Source of the DNA: an uncultured Lachnospiraceae bacterium
GTDB taxonomy: Bacteria; Bacillota; Clostridia; Lachnospirales; Lachnospiraceae
Assembly (NCBI GenBank): GCA_947164605.1
Contig: CAMUXE010000009.1
Coordinates: forward strand, 29,971 to 93,970
Direction: 5' to 3'
DNA: 64,000 nucleotides
The notes beneath the pieces were generated by a model that saw only the letters and a program-made list of their open reading frames with translations, was not told the DNA's origin and did no database searches. The position numbers and the translations under genes are program-made. Below, piece by piece: positions 46,331-55,155 of the stretch. Numbering within the stretch: position 1 is the first letter of the stretch; the number at the start of each line of letters is the position of its first letter.

Positions 46331-47929
46331 ATGATTAAGGGTATTATTTTTGACATGGACGGAGTTCTGGTCGATTCTGAGAAACAGTCAAATTTAGGCT
46401 GGCTCAAGGCGGCCGCAGAGGCTGGGGTTCAGATGCCGATGGCTTTGATTGACTGCTTTAAAGGGGCACCGGCTAGCCTTAGTTGTCAATTTTTTGATAA
46501 TTATTATAAGGGACAGTTGGATTATTATAAGCTCAGAGAGAAAAGAACGGAACATGTCCTTAAAATCCGAGATATTGAAGGAATTGGCATCAAGAAGGGT
46601 CTTAAGGAACTGCTTGATTTTATTAAAGCGTCAGGGCTTAAGTGCGCAGTTGCCACCTCTACCAGGAGGGAGAGTGCCTTTAAGACCTTGCATGTGATAG
46701 GGGCTTGGGACTATCTTGATGCTGTTGTCTTCGGTGATGAGGTTGATCACGGCAAGCCTGAACCTGATATATTTTTAAAGGCCGCTGAGATGATTGGTAT
46801 AGAGCCGGATTCATGCATAGTTGTCGAGGATTCCATCAATGGAATTAAGGCCGGTCATGCAGCCGGCATGCATGTGGTCCACATTCCGGATACAATCGCG
46901 GTAAATGATCAAATTAGAGCTCTCTGTGACTTTGTGGGGCAGGATCTCACTGATTTGATTGGTATTGTCGCTTATTACAATGAAACTGATGGGGATGGCC
47001 AAAATATAGATAAGGCTAGTCAAAATATAGATAAGGCAGGCCAAAATATAGATAAGGCAAGCTTTATTGACTTGTTTGAGCTTGAGGGCAAGACTTACAT
47101 AAGACGAGACCTCACTATGAGTCAGCTCTATGTTGACAGGGTAAGAGTCAGGGACTTCTTTAAGACTTACACTGACAAGTATGATTCTAAGGATCCCAAA
47201 ATTAAGCTAAAGATTGACCACACATACAGGGTTGCTGCTCTGTGTGAGCGCCTGGCAACTCTTTCGGGAGTTTGTGCTTATGACAGGGAAATTGCTTGGC
47301 TTTTAGGCATGCTGCACGATGTGGGCAGATTTGAGCAGGTGAGGCGCTTCGGAACATTTGCCGACGAGGAGTCTGTCGACCATGCGGAGCTTGCGGCCGA
47401 TTTGCTCTTCAAAGATGGCCTGATTTACGACTTTATAGGTGATTGTGCCAAGTGTTTTTCTAGAGCTGAAAAGCCTAAGATTTTAAATGAACTTGAAATA
47501 GTTGAATTGGCAATTCGCCAGCACAACAAGTTTAATTTGCCAGATGGCCTGAATGAGAGGGAATTAGCTTTCTGCAATCTTTTAAGAGATGCTGATAAGC
47601 TGGATATCTTCAAGGTTGTCTGTGATACGCCTATTGAAGATATTTACAAGACTAGCCAGGAGGAATATGAAAAATCAACCATCAGTCCTGAGGTTCTTGA
47701 GGATTTCTTTAAGCACAATACAGTGCTTAGAAGCCTGAAGAAGACCGCAATTGACCATTTGGTGGGACATATATCTCTAGTTTTTGGACTTGCTTATGCT
47801 GGCAGCAGACAGATTCTTAAAGAACAGGGATATCTTGGGCAAATGCTTGAATTTGAGTCACAAAACCCGGAAACCAGAGAAAGTTTAAAGAAAATTAAGC
47901 ATGATGTGGAGGCCTATCTTATGGAATAA
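46331..47929 (+). CDS. HAD phosphatase fused to an HD-domain phosphohydrolase
   Basis: 532 residues. The N-terminal half (about 1-215) is a beta-phosphoglucomutase-like HAD domain: IIFDMDGVLVDSE, VATSTRRESA, FGDEVDHGKPEPDIFL and VVEDSINGIKAG. The C-terminal half (about 250-532) is an HD domain: HTYRVAALCERL, LLGMLHDVGRFEQ, DHAELAADLLF, RDADKLDIFK. Between them is a linker with three copies of QNIDKA(S/G), each coded by a 21-base repeat (46998-47060). GAGGAG precedes ATG 46331. The two phosphatase activities probably act on related phosphorylated substrates; none is known. Confidence 0.88.
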   Translation: MIKGIIFDMDGVLVDSEKQSNLGWLKAAAEAGVQMPMALIDCFKGAPASLSCQFFDNYYKGQLDYYKLREKRTEHVLKIRDIEGIGIKKGLKELLDFIKASGLKCAVATSTRRESAFKTLHVIGAWDYLDAVVFGDEVDHGKPEPDIFLKAAEMIGIEPDSCIVVEDSINGIKAGHAAGMHVVHIPDTIAVNDQIRALCDFVGQDLTDLIGIVAYYNETDGDGQNIDKASQNIDKAGQNIDKASFIDLFELEGKTYIRRDLTMSQLYVDRVRVRDFFKTYTDKYDSKDPKIKLKIDHTYRVAALCERLATLSGVCAYDREIAWLLGMLHDVGRFEQVRRFGTFADEESVDHAELAADLLFKDGLIYDFIGDCAKCFSRAEKPKILNELEIVELAIRQHNKFNLPDGLNERELAFCNLLRDADKLDIFKVVCDTPIEDIYKTSQEEYEKSTISPEVLEDFFKHNTVLRSLKKTAIDHLVGHISLVFGLAYAGSRQILKEQGYLGQMLEFESQNPETRESLKKIKHDVEAYLME

Positions 47930-47948
47930 TAAGCCAGGTAAATGATAG

Positions 47949-47977
47949 TTGAATTTCCTTAAAGTATTCACTATAAT
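47949..47977 (+). promoter_or_regulatory. Promoter of guaA
   Basis: TTGAAT (47949-47954) and TATAAT (47972-47977) with a 17-base spacer, 85 bases before guaA. I see no purine riboswitch in the leader. Confidence 0.72.
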
Positions 47978-48062
47978 ATAGGTATTCGTCTATTCAGCTT
48001 CTTTTGGCTTTAAGGGCCATACTAAGCAGTATATAGATATTAATTAAGAAAAGGAGATTAAC

Positions 48063-49643
48063 ATGGATCAGGAAAAGGTCATAGTTATAGATTTTGGTGG
48101 CCAGTATAACCAGCTGGTTGCCCGTCGTGTCCGTGAATGCAATGTTTATTGTGAGATTTATTCTTACAAGATGGACATCGAAAAGATTAAAGCCATGAAT
48201 CCTAAGGGTATCATCTTAACTGGTGGTCCTAACAGCTGTTATGAAGAGGATTCACCTACTGCAAGTCCTGAGCTTTTTAACCTTGGTGTTCCAGTTTTGG
48301 GACTTTGTTACGGTGCTCAGCTTATGATGCACGTGCTTGGTGGTAAGGTTGAGAAGGCTGCAGATAGAGAATATGGTAAAACAGAGGTTCATGTAGATGC
48401 AACAGATTCACCTTTGTACAAGGGTGTTTCAAAAGATACAATCTGCTGGATGAGCCATTTTGACTATATTTCAAGAGTTGCTGATGGTTTTAGCATTACT
48501 TCTCATACTGACAATTGTCCGGTTGCTTCAGCTGAAAACAGGGAGAAGAATCTCTATGCAATCCAGTATCATCCAGAAGTTCTTCACACAGTTGAAGGTA
48601 AGATAATACTTCACAACTTTGTAAGAGGAGTATGTGGATGTGCAGGCACATGGAAGATGGATTCTTTCGTAGCTACAACTATAAAGGAAATTCGTGAGAA
48701 GGTTGGAGATGGCAAGGTATTACTTGCACTTTCAGGTGGAGTGGATTCGTCTGTTGCAGCAGGTTTGCTCTCTAAAGCTATTGGAAACCAGCTCACATGC
48801 GTATTTGTAGATCACGGCCTTCTCCGTAAGGATGAGGGAGATGAGGTTGAGGCAGTATTTGGACCTAAGGGCCAGTTTGATCTCAATTTCGTACGTGTAA
48901 ATGCCGCTGAGCGTTACTATGCTAAACTTGCAGGAGTTACAGAGCCAGAGGCTAAAAGAAAGATTATTGGTGAAGAGTTTATCAGAGTCTTTGAGGAAGA
49001 GGCTAAAAAGATTGGCGCTGTTGATTACCTTGCGCAGGGAACTATTTACCCAGATGTTGTTGAGAGTGGTCTCGGCGGTGAATCAGCAGTTATCAAGTCT
49101 CATCATAATGTTGGAGGACTTCCTGATTTCGTTGATTTCAAGGAGATTATCGAGCCTTTGAGAAATCTTTTTAAAGATGAGGTAAGACAGGCTGGTCTCG
49201 AACTTGGTATTCCAGAAAGACTTGTATTTCGTCAGCCATTCCCAGGTCCAGGCCTTGGAATTCGTATAATCGGCGATGTTACAGCAGAGAAGGTTAAGAT
49301 CGTTCAGGATGCAGATGCCATCTACCGTGAGGAAGTTGACAATGCCATTGAAGAGTATAAAAGCACACATAATGGTGAGGCACCATCATGGATGCCAAAC
49401 CAGTATTTTGCGGCTCTCACAAATATGAGATCTGTAGGTGTAATGGGTGATGAGAGAACATATGACTATGCAGTAGCTCTCAGAGCAGTTAAGACCATAG
49501 ACTTCATGACAGCCGAGAGTGCTCAGATTCCTTTTGAAGTATTACAGAAGGTTATGAGTCGTGTTATTAATGAAGTTCGTGGAGTAAATAGATTGTTCTA
49601 TGATCTCACGAGTAAACCACCTGGAACTATAGAGCTGGAATAA
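48063..49643 (+). CDS. guaA: GMP synthase (glutamine-hydrolysing)
   Basis: 526 residues. Converts XMP to GMP using glutamine and ATP. The N-terminal amidotransferase has [11 protein letters not shown] (active Cys) and IQYHPEV; the ATP-pyrophosphatase domain has [15 protein letters not shown]; the C-terminal dimerisation domain ends [35 protein letters not shown] precedes ATG. The 3' side of guaA is known in many bacteria as an island insertion site, and here an island starts 16 bases after the stop. Confidence 0.98.
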   Translation: MDQEKVIVIDFGGQYNQLVARRVRECNVYCEIYSYKMDIEKIKAMNPKGIILTGGPNSCYEEDSPTASPELFNLGVPVLGLCYGAQLMMHVLGGKVEKAADREYGKTEVHVDATDSPLYKGVSKDTICWMSHFDYISRVADGFSITSHTDNCPVASAENREKNLYAIQYHPEVLHTVEGKIILHNFVRGVCGCAGTWKMDSFVATTIKEIREKVGDGKVLLALSGGVDSSVAAGLLSKAIGNQLTCVFVDHGLLRKDEGDEVEAVFGPKGQFDLNFVRVNAAERYYAKLAGVTEPEAKRKIIGEEFIRVFEEEAKKIGAVDYLAQGTIYPDVVESGLGGESAVIKSHHNVGGLPDFVDFKEIIEPLRNLFKDEVRQAGLELGIPERLVFRQPFPGPGLGIRIIGDVTAEKVKIVQDADAIYREEVDNAIEEYKSTHNGEAPSWMPNQYFAALTNMRSVGVMGDERTYDYAVALRAVKTIDFMTAESAQIPFEVLQKVMSRVINEVRGVNRLFYDLTSKPPGTIELE

Positions 49644-49658
49644 TTAATTTGTCCAAGG

Positions 49659-49870
49659 GCAAAGCAGATTATCCTCCCAGAGGTAAACTGTCTTAGCCTG
49701 TAAGAATTAAATAAAACATAAGTAACAGACCTTGAAAAGATCACTAAACTGTCTTTCCAAGGTCTGTTCTTTTGTTTATTAATCCTTGTAGTATAAGGCG
49801 TTGATGGGATTTATGACTCTGGAGTTAGAGTCTTTTACAGATAACCATTAATAAGTATTATGGGTACTCT
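49659..49870. repeat. Left copy of the ~210-bp island-bounding direct repeat
   Basis: From GGCAAAGCAGATTATCCTCC to GGGTACTCTT the sequence matches 62656-62869 with about one change in thirteen by eye. It includes a terminator and the block CCTTGTAGTATAAGGCGTTG, which is identical in both copies. After the shared GGGTACTCTT the two flanks diverge completely. Confidence 0.92.
49724..49773 (+). terminator. Terminator inside the left repeat, serving guaA
   Basis: AACAGACCTTG and CAAGGTCTGTT form the stem, followed by CTTTTG. Confidence 0.75.
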
Positions 49871-50044
49871 TATAGGGAATATTTTACAGCAGGATTAGAT
49901 GTAGTTGTAAAAAGATTGAAACCTATAGCTATAATTGTTTATGGAAGTGCGCCTGACTATATATTTAGTACATATAAAGAACAAGGCATTAAAGTGTACC
50001 AATTCGATAGTTCATTTGCCACTTCTCACAAGGAGGTGGTGTAA
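49871..50044 (+). pseudogene. 3' fragment of a DUF4417 gene
   Basis: Reads YREYFTAGLDVVVKRLKPIA then IIVYGSAPDYIFSTYKEQGI and KVYQFDSSFATSHKEVV, parallel to the end of the intact DUF4417 protein at 58360 (NRYYFEAGMDAMMEELEPEV, VLVYSKMPDHIEEKYPDTRF). The 5' four fifths are lost exactly at the end of the left direct repeat. Its TAA overlaps the next gene's ATG (TAATG), as in the intact module. Confidence 0.8.
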
Positions 50045-50457
50045 TGGGAGCAGGTTTTCATGGAGGATTCGGAAAAACATCGGGCTCTAATGAACGATAT
50101 AGGATAGGTAAAATTGTAGAGCCTATTTCTAAAACGTATGAAATGGCATTAGATCCCGTGAAATATGCTGAAGCAGTAGTGAAGAAATATAATATTAATT
50201 TAAAGGGATCTGGTCAGGTTGTGAAGATTGTTTTTAATCCTAAACTTGGAATGGGACAATTTGGAAGAACTAGAAAAGATGCTCCTAATGTAATAGAGAT
50301 AGGTCCAAGTGCTTTGTATAGCGAAAAGCAATTAGCGAATACTATCGCACATGAACTTAATCATGTCAGAAGTTTTCTTCGTGGAGGTAAGGCACCAGAA
50401 GAAACAGCGTATCCCGCTGGAGATGCATTACAAAGTTATATAGAAGGAGGTAGATAA
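50044..50457 (+). CDS. Candidate free-standing toxin with HELNH metallopeptidase motif
   Basis: 137 residues beginning MGAGFHGGFGKTSG. The ATG shares its A with the stop of the DUF4417 fragment. The body (25-110) is compact, and NTIAHELNHVRSFLRGG, near residue 105-120, has the zincin HExxH form (H-E-L-N-H) with a nearby E in APEETAYPAGDAL. Similar domains occur as C-terminal tips of polymorphic toxins. No secretion signal. The following gene is the expected immunity gene. That it is a toxin is inferred from motif and context. Confidence 0.6.
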   Translation: MGAGFHGGFGKTSGSNERYRIGKIVEPISKTYEMALDPVKYAEAVVKKYNINLKGSGQVVKIVFNPKLGMGQFGRTRKDAPNVIEIGPSALYSEKQLANTIAHELNHVRSFLRGGKAPEETAYPAGDALQSYIEGGR

Positions 50458-50458
50458 C

Positions 50459-51037
50459 ATGTGGATAGATGATGATAGATTAACTCAAGAAGGTTTTGAT
50501 ATAGGTACATATCCCAAAAAGTGTCCTATATGTGGAAAAGATAGTATTCATTTGCTGATGTATAGACCTAGTGAGATGTCGACAAATGGAACTTGTTGGA
50601 TATGGTGTAGTTCATGTGAAAAATATTCACATATGAATGTTACAATACCGGATTGGTGGGATAATTATGACAGGCTTGGGTCAGATAAGCTTTTTGCTTC
50701 TCCTGAACATAATATTGATGATGAAAGGGAGAATATTGATAAGTGGGTAAATAAACTTATTAACGAAAAAGTGGATACTCCCGAAGAAGAACCTAAATCT
50801 ATAAATGACGATAAAACATTATACGTGATAAAAATCAATACGCAAAAGATATTGACGGAAGAAAAGGCTGAATTAGCGGCACAATTATGTCGATGTGATA
50901 AGGAACAAGCAATTAATATGATTGAAAATCATGGCTTTGAGCTTTATCCTATGCCAGCTGCTGATATCAGTTTAGTAAAAAAAGAGCTGGAGTTTAAGAA
51001 ATTCGATTTTACTGTATCGCCTGAATATAAGTGGTGA
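50459..51037 (+). CDS. Candidate immunity protein with zinc-ribbon-like N-terminus
   Basis: 192 residues, starting two bases after the HELNH gene with AGGAGG upstream. Residues 20-55 contain CPICG and CSSC pairs (KKCPICGKDSIHLLMYR, TCWIWCSSCEKYSHM), a likely zinc ribbon, then IPDWWDNYDRL. The C-terminal half is charged and includes LYVIKINTQKILTEEKAELA and CDKEQAINMIENHGFEL. Assigned as immunity from tight coupling to the toxin candidate; no enzyme motif is seen. Confidence 0.5.
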   Translation: MWIDDDRLTQEGFDIGTYPKKCPICGKDSIHLLMYRPSEMSTNGTCWIWCSSCEKYSHMNVTIPDWWDNYDRLGSDKLFASPEHNIDDERENIDKWVNKLINEKVDTPEEEPKSINDDKTLYVIKINTQKILTEEKAELAAQLCRCDKEQAINMIENHGFELYPMPAADISLVKKELEFKKFDFTVSPEYKW

Positions 51038-51085
51038 ATTAATGTGGATTGATTATTACCCACAGGGAAAGAAGAGGTGATTTGA

Positions 51086-51466
51086 ATGAACTTAATAAGT
51101 GTTGGTTTTTACAAAGAAATGCCACATAATGGTGGTACACAGATATCTATAAAGGATTATATAGGTAAACAGGTTGAGTATATCGATGAAATCTGTAACT
51201 ATCTTTCTATGAATGAAGCATTTATAGTTAGCCCGGGAGTTGTACAAGATGTGATAAATCCTGAAAAGGGTAATTCTGGTACACCTAGTTTATACACAGA
51301 TGGAAAATGGGTTTGGTCAGGTGATTTAGCTTATTACGTTAAAAACTATAAACTGAAGCTTCTGGATGAGTTTATAGATACTATGAAAGGCAATTCATGG
51401 ATAAATGATTTTGATATAAGTAGCATTGATTTTGACACGCTTAAGCTTGATGGTGAAGAATTCTAA
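51086..51466 (+). CDS. Candidate immunity-type protein
   Basis: 126 residues with GAAGAGGTGA before the ATG, 48 bases after the previous gene. GTPSLYTDGKWVWSGDLAYY followed by VKNYKLKLLDEFIDTM is a pattern I associate with small immunity proteins of polymorphic toxin loci. It could be a second immunity gene for the same toxin or an orphan. No catalytic motif. Confidence 0.45.
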   Translation: MNLISVGFYKEMPHNGGTQISIKDYIGKQVEYIDEICNYLSMNEAFIVSPGVVQDVINPEKGNSGTPSLYTDGKWVWSGDLAYYVKNYKLKLLDEFIDTMKGNSWINDFDISSIDFDTLKLDGEEF

Positions 51467-51590
51467 ACAATGTAACCACTTTGTAACTAAAATTCACCAA
51501 ACTCATAATATTACATGGAATAGATGTAATTATCACACAATATACTGTATATTTTGGAATTAATAGATACAAAATGCGGTATATCTAATC

Positions 51591-51692
51591 GAGATGGAGT
51601 AGACCTGAAGTGGTTTAGAGGTCGGTATAACAAATCAAGTATTTTTAAGGCTTGAAATCATGTTAAGAAAACATGATTTCAGGCCTTTTTTA
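51591..51692 (+). other. GATGGAGTAG element plus terminator (copy 1)
   Basis: GAGATGGAGTAG (51591) is followed by GACCT/AGGTC that may pair, TGGTTTAGAGGT, then 54 nt from GATG a strong terminator, AAGGCTTGAAATCATGTT paired with AACATGATTTCAGGCC plus T-run (51647-51692). Related copies are at 54958, 57051 and 59963. It closes the first cassette; the 51467-51590 stretch before it is AT-rich without a gene. Confidence 0.65.
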
Positions 51693-51698
51693 TGTCGT

Positions 51699-51717
51699 GA
51701 TACGATTATGATACTGT
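51699..51717. repeat. 19-nt GATACTATTATGATACTAT-type motif (copy 1)
   Basis: Reads GATACGATTATGATACTGT. Two half sites TGATAC are 11 bases apart on the same strand. Other copies are at 56927, 57163 and 59839. Confidence 0.7.
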
Positions 51718-51831
51718 TTTTCTCAAAAAAAACTGTATCGGAATTATTCCAGAATAAAGTCCAAATCTGTTTTTCATCTTTTATTTTCCACAAATTATAA
51801 AATTTCAAACTTTTTTTGCTCTCGTTTAGTA

Positions 51832-52506
51832 ATGGGAAATTTTTCAATCCAATGGTTAGAATTATATGCATTTATTAAGTTGTTCAAAGAGGGCAAAGTA
51901 TATGCAGCAGATGAAAATGTTGAGAGAATTGATAATGTCTACTTTCCAATTATTAAGCTGATTAGGAAAGAAGAAACGGATGAGGTTACGGATTATCATA
52001 CCGGTTCAAAGTTAAAAATATACAAGGCAGACGAAGCGGACAAGTATTTTGAGGTGGTATCCGTTGAAAAGATTGCGATTCCGGAGACGGCATATACTAC
52101 GATTTCGGACTTGCCGAAGGAAGACTTCTATGTTGAGAAAGCCATGACAAAGATGCAGATGGTTTAAAAAGATGATATTGTATCGAAAGATGAGGTTATG
52201 GATAAGTATAAGGCTGGATATGAGGTCACATCTTTTGCAACAGAATCCTTTGACAATTCCGTAAACGGATCCCTAAGAAAGGGAGACATCGTTGATGTCT
52301 ATGCCAAGGATCCAGCAACCGAGATGCTGACACTTATGGCGGGAAACGTCTATGTCAGTGAAGTCTATGACACCGCAGGAAAGAAGATCACCGAGGATGA
52401 TGAGGTGGCAACATCCTTCACAGTCTGGGTGACACCGGCGGAAGTGGAGAGCATCAATACCGTAGTCGTGTGCGGCGGGATACAGATGTATTTGAAAACG
52501 GAATAA
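51832..52506 (+). pseudogene. Broken SAF-domain (CpaB/RcpC-like) gene with internal stop
   Basis: One frame is continuous from 51832 to 52506 except for TAA at 52165-52167. Before it are VVSVEKIAIPETAYTTISDL and DFYVEKAMTKMQMV; after it KDDIVSKDEVMDKYKAGYEV, then GSLRKGDIVDVYAKDPATEM and FTVWVTPAEVESINTVVVCG. This resembles Flp/Tad pilus assembly protein CpaB with its SAF domain. The 5' end is also ill-defined. Codons are more GC-rich than those of neighbours, suggesting a different source. Confidence 0.65.
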
Positions 52507-52558
52507 TGCATTTTAAGATTAAAAGCATATTAGTTGCTTGTGATGAATAATATGAAAC

Positions 52559-52608
52559 AGCACCTGTGGTATTGAGGATTATTCCATATCATAGGTGCTT
52601 CTTTTTCG
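52559..52608 (+). terminator. Terminator after the SAF pseudogene
   Basis: AGCACCT and AGGTGCT enclose GGTAT/ATATC, followed by TTCTTTTTCG. Confidence 0.7.
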
Positions 52609-52665
52609 TATTGGGGGTGTTTATAAACTAATAACAATAGGGCGTTATATTCAGCAATGAAGACT

Positions 52666-53142
52666 TCACCTGTTATTATTAATGTATATAAGTATTAGCT
52701 CTTGTAGTTTTTGTTTTATATTACTGTCTGAAGAATATACTAGATCAACCACTGACTTTAATAATAGAGAATCATCTGCTTGTAATTCAGAGAGAGATAT
52801 TGGCTTCTTTGGATCTTCGATAACTATGGCATTAAATAAACATCCGTTAGAAGTACAAGCTTCTAACAGATTCGTGCCTTTTTCCTTTTCTAAACGAAAC
52901 AACGCCCTTGAAAGGCTGCTTAAGGATCTAGTTGGATTAATATCATCACGTGATTTCATAATCAAATGTATATGTTTTTCATCAATCTGGTTTTTATATT
53001 CAATTGTTCTTTTATGTCTTGTGGCTGAAAAAGAAGAATTACTAATTGCAATAGCTTCTTTTAGAAAACCTATCATTTCTGGACATTCATAATAAGAAAA
53101 CTTCTTGTTAGCCATTGCTACGCTTAAATTATATGAATACAT
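52666..53142 (-). CDS. Unknown protein, 158 residues
   Basis: The only minus-strand gene in the island core. ATG 53142 has GGAGGA eight bases upstream, favouring it over the longer frame. Starts MYSYNLSVAMANKKFSYYEC; a basic middle (ATRHKRTIEYKNQIDEKHIH) and Leu-rich C-terminus (DSLLLKSVVDLVYSSDSNIK) follow. No membrane segment, no motif I can name. Its opposite orientation suggests independent control or a separate insertion. Confidence 0.5.
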   Translation of the reverse strand: MYSYNLSVAMANKKFSYYECPEMIGFLKEAIAISNSSFSATRHKRTIEYKNQIDEKHIHLIMKSRDDINPTRSLSSLSRALFRLEKEKGTNLLEACTSNGCLFNAIVIEDPKKPISLSELQADDSLLLKSVVDLVYSSDSNIKQKLQELILIYINNNR

Positions 53143-53240
53143 TTGTGCGTTCCTCCGCAAAAGTATTAAACAATTATTCAAATAAAGCATACCACTAATA
53201 CAAGGTAACTGTCAAATAACGCAAGAAAAAAATGAGAAAT

Positions 53241-53390
53241 GCAAGAAATTGAGCATTACCAGTTGAAAATGTGGCAGAAATCTTGTAAGATGAAAACAAT
53301 GATAATTGTTTGATAACGCAGGATTCTATATATAGAATGTAAGAATTCGAGTATTACCGGCTTATGATGCGACAGAAACTTAAGAGATAT
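53241..53390. repeat. Degenerate ~50-bp direct repeat at the next gene start
   Basis: GCAAGAAATTGAGCATTACC at 53241 and GTAAGAATTCGAGTATTACC at 53339 begin two copies that continue through CAGAAATCTTGTAAGAT and CAGAAACTTAAGAGAT. The second copy covers the start codon of 53364. Confidence 0.55.
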
Positions 53391-53576
53391 AACTTTTCTG
53401 ATTTGGTGACAGGAAAGAGGCTATTTCGAATGACAGTCAGTGAGATAGCTGGTGAAAACGTATCTAAAGAGGACGAATTGAATAAAGAACAGTTGGTCGC
53501 ATTAAATGATTTCAAGAAGTTGGATGTTGATGAAAAGCTTAATGCAATATATGAATTATTGCTGGAAAGGAGATAA
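53364..53576 (+). CDS. Small hypothetical protein, 70 residues
   Basis: MMRQKLKRYNFSDLVTGKRL followed by FRMTVSEIAGENVSKEDELN and a C-terminal helix ending in DEKLNAIYELLLERR. No clear RBS. No family recognised; perhaps a small accessory regulator of the element. Confidence 0.4.
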   Translation: MMRQKLKRYNFSDLVTGKRLFRMTVSEIAGENVSKEDELNKEQLVALNDFKKLDVDEKLNAIYELLLERR

Positions 53577-53578
53577 TA

Positions 53579-53698
53579 ATGGCTGAAGAATGCATGGTTA
53601 TGGATCCGGAAGAGATGGAATATATTCTCTTTGAGATGTTTGGAGTAAATAACGATGAGGAATACGAAGAAACTGTTGAATGCTGGAATAACGATTAA
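53579..53698 (+). CDS. Very small acidic protein, 39 residues
   Basis: MAEECMVMDPEEMEYILFEM then FGVNNDEEYEETVECWNND. Start is two bases after the preceding stop with GGAGATAATA upstream, so it is probably co-translated with 53364. Strongly acidic; role unknown. Confidence 0.45.
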   Translation: MAEECMVMDPEEMEYILFEMFGVNNDEEYEETVECWNND

Positions 53699-53715
53699 GG
53701 AGAAGGTGTATTATT

Positions 53716-53907
53716 ATGCTAGAGTTTATTCATACTTTTATGGAAAAAGAAGGGGTTCGCGTTCAGAGGACATCTGCACAATGTATGGATTTTTTGCAGA
53801 ATACAATGGGCTACTCTTTTGAGACCGCGAGGGGAGTACTTGGCTTGGCTGTAGCAAAGGGCTATATATACGTTTCTAATGTATATCCAGTAAAAACTTA
53901 TAATTAA
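53716..53907 (+). CDS. Small hypothetical protein, 63 residues
   Basis: AAGGAGAAGG precedes ATG 53716. MLEFIHTFMEKEGVRVQRTS and ETARGVLGLAVAKGYIYVSN suggest a small winged-helix-like fold. Third gene of a compact three-gene set (53364-53907). Confidence 0.45.
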   Translation: MLEFIHTFMEKEGVRVQRTSAQCMDFLQNTMGYSFETARGVLGLAVAKGYIYVSNVYPVKTYN

Positions 53908-54009
53908 TCGACGCTGAGGACTGGGGATATAATCCCCAGGTCCATGAAAAACTTGGTGAATAAATGAAGAACCTATATATTTTTAGCATGGTTTAAGGAG
54001 ATGGTTATC

Positions 54010-54561
54010 ATGACAGCATCAGAGGCTCGCAGGTTTTTTAAAGACTATATGAAGTTACATAATATCAACTGCTATAAAGACTTTGATAATGGTTGCGCTA
54101 GATTCACTATGGAGTATATGTCTAAGAACTCACCTGGAGGTTTTGTGGAATCCTGTATATGGTTCTATGAGGAAACAGCGGAGGTTCGGGTATATTACAA
54201 TGCGTATTGTTCTGAAATAAGCAGGAAAAGCGATTGCCTAGATAAGCTATATAGGATTCTCAATTTTATAAATGCTCGTGTTTTTTTAAGCTGCGGGGAT
54301 ATTTGCGGATTGTATAAGTCGCATATGCTTTATACTCCGCGAATATATCTCACAGAGGATCAATGCTATGACCTTACGATTACAACAATTATCAATTATG
54401 ATTTTTGGAAAGTGGCACCAGTTGAAACTTGCGACTATATAACAGCATATTGTCCGGAGCTGCTAGATAGACTTGCGTATCCGATTTTTGGCGTTTTAGA
54501 TGGAAAACTTTCGGTTGATGATGCTATTAAACACATAAAGGCCAACATTCTTATGGAGTAA
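54010..54561 (+). CDS. Hypothetical protein, 183 residues (YbjN-like pattern)
   Basis: ATG 54010 with AAGGAG nine bases upstream. FDNGCARFTMEYMSKNSPGG, FYEETAEVRVYYNAYCSEIS and LDKLYRILNFINARVF resemble the YbjN/sensory fold with a beta sheet and helical edge. No signal or membrane segment. Role unknown; this kind of gene is common in accessory regions. Confidence 0.45.
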   Translation: MTASEARRFFKDYMKLHNINCYKDFDNGCARFTMEYMSKNSPGGFVESCIWFYEETAEVRVYYNAYCSEISRKSDCLDKLYRILNFINARVFLSCGDICGLYKSHMLYTPRIYLTEDQCYDLTITTIINYDFWKVAPVETCDYITAYCPELLDRLAYPIFGVLDGKLSVDDAIKHIKANILME

Positions 54562-54571
54562 TAATTAAGAA

Positions 54572-54883
54572 TTGTTCAACATCTTAAACATAGCTGACAG
54601 CAAAACATATTTAGCAAGCTATGAAGAATACGAGGAAGGTTGGCATAACTTGGAAAGCTGTGGATTTAAGGTGGATTACATCTTAAGCCATTCCGGTCCG
54701 CGAGAGGTTGTTGCGGCAATAGGATATGGTGAAATGTCGGGTGACGAAGTGGAACTTAGACAGTATCTTCAGCGTGTGGCGGATAATACAGAATTTACGG
54801 CATGGTATTTTGGTCATTTTCACGAGGACACAGAGGTGGAGGATATGTTCTTTTGTCTCTACGATGAAGTCGTAACGATTTAG
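54572..54883 (+). pseudogene. C-terminal fragment of a metallophosphoesterase
   Basis: Ends with TAWYFGHFHEDTEVEDMFFC then LYDEVVTI, matching the final metal-binding GHxH block of calcineurin-like phosphoesterases found on conjugative elements; YILSHSGPREVVAA (the SHxxP-type block) is also kept. The N-terminal metal ligands (DxH, GDxxD, NHD) are absent, and only a TTG offers a start. A truncated remnant. Confidence 0.65.
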
Positions 54884-54957
54884 CAACATTATGGAAGAAA
54901 GAAAATAATAATGAATAATTTGTCAGTTACACTTAGTAACTTTATATTAATGGAATA

Positions 54958-55050
54958 GATGGAGTAGTACATTTGTGTTATCCCGTTCATTTGGTATAGA
55001 TATTGTTAATAGATTGCAGGTAATCCTTGTGGTTACCTGCAGTTTTATTT
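54958..55050 (+). other. GATGGAGTAG element plus terminator (copy 4, weakest)
   Basis: GATGGAGTAG at 54958 is followed 57 nt later by TGCAGGTAA / TTACCTGCA and GTTTTATTTT (55015-55050). The middle (TTTGGTATAGAT) is less similar to the other copies. Confidence 0.5.
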
Positions 55051-55090
55051 TGAAGAAATAATGTTGTACCCAATAAAAGAAAAATATCCG

Positions 55091-55119
55091 TTGACAACGT
55101 ATATAAGCTGATTTATACT
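55091..55119 (+). promoter_or_regulatory. Promoter of the XRE-BRO pair
   Basis: TTGACA (55091-55096) and TATACT (55114-55119), 17-base spacer, 37 bases before the HTH gene. Confidence 0.75.
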
Positions 55120-55155
55120 TTAATAAAGTACAAAGATGGTTTTGGAGGCGATGAT

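Noticed and set aside
47940..48062. Purine riboswitch before guaA
   Set aside because: The leader is short and lacks the conserved purine aptamer joints; only a promoter and RBS are seen.
49659..49870. attL/attR of a tyrosine integrase at the guaA 3' end
   Set aside because: Integration at guaA usually copies the last codons of the gene; the right repeat lacks guaA sequence and no integrase is present, so a simple att pair is not supported.
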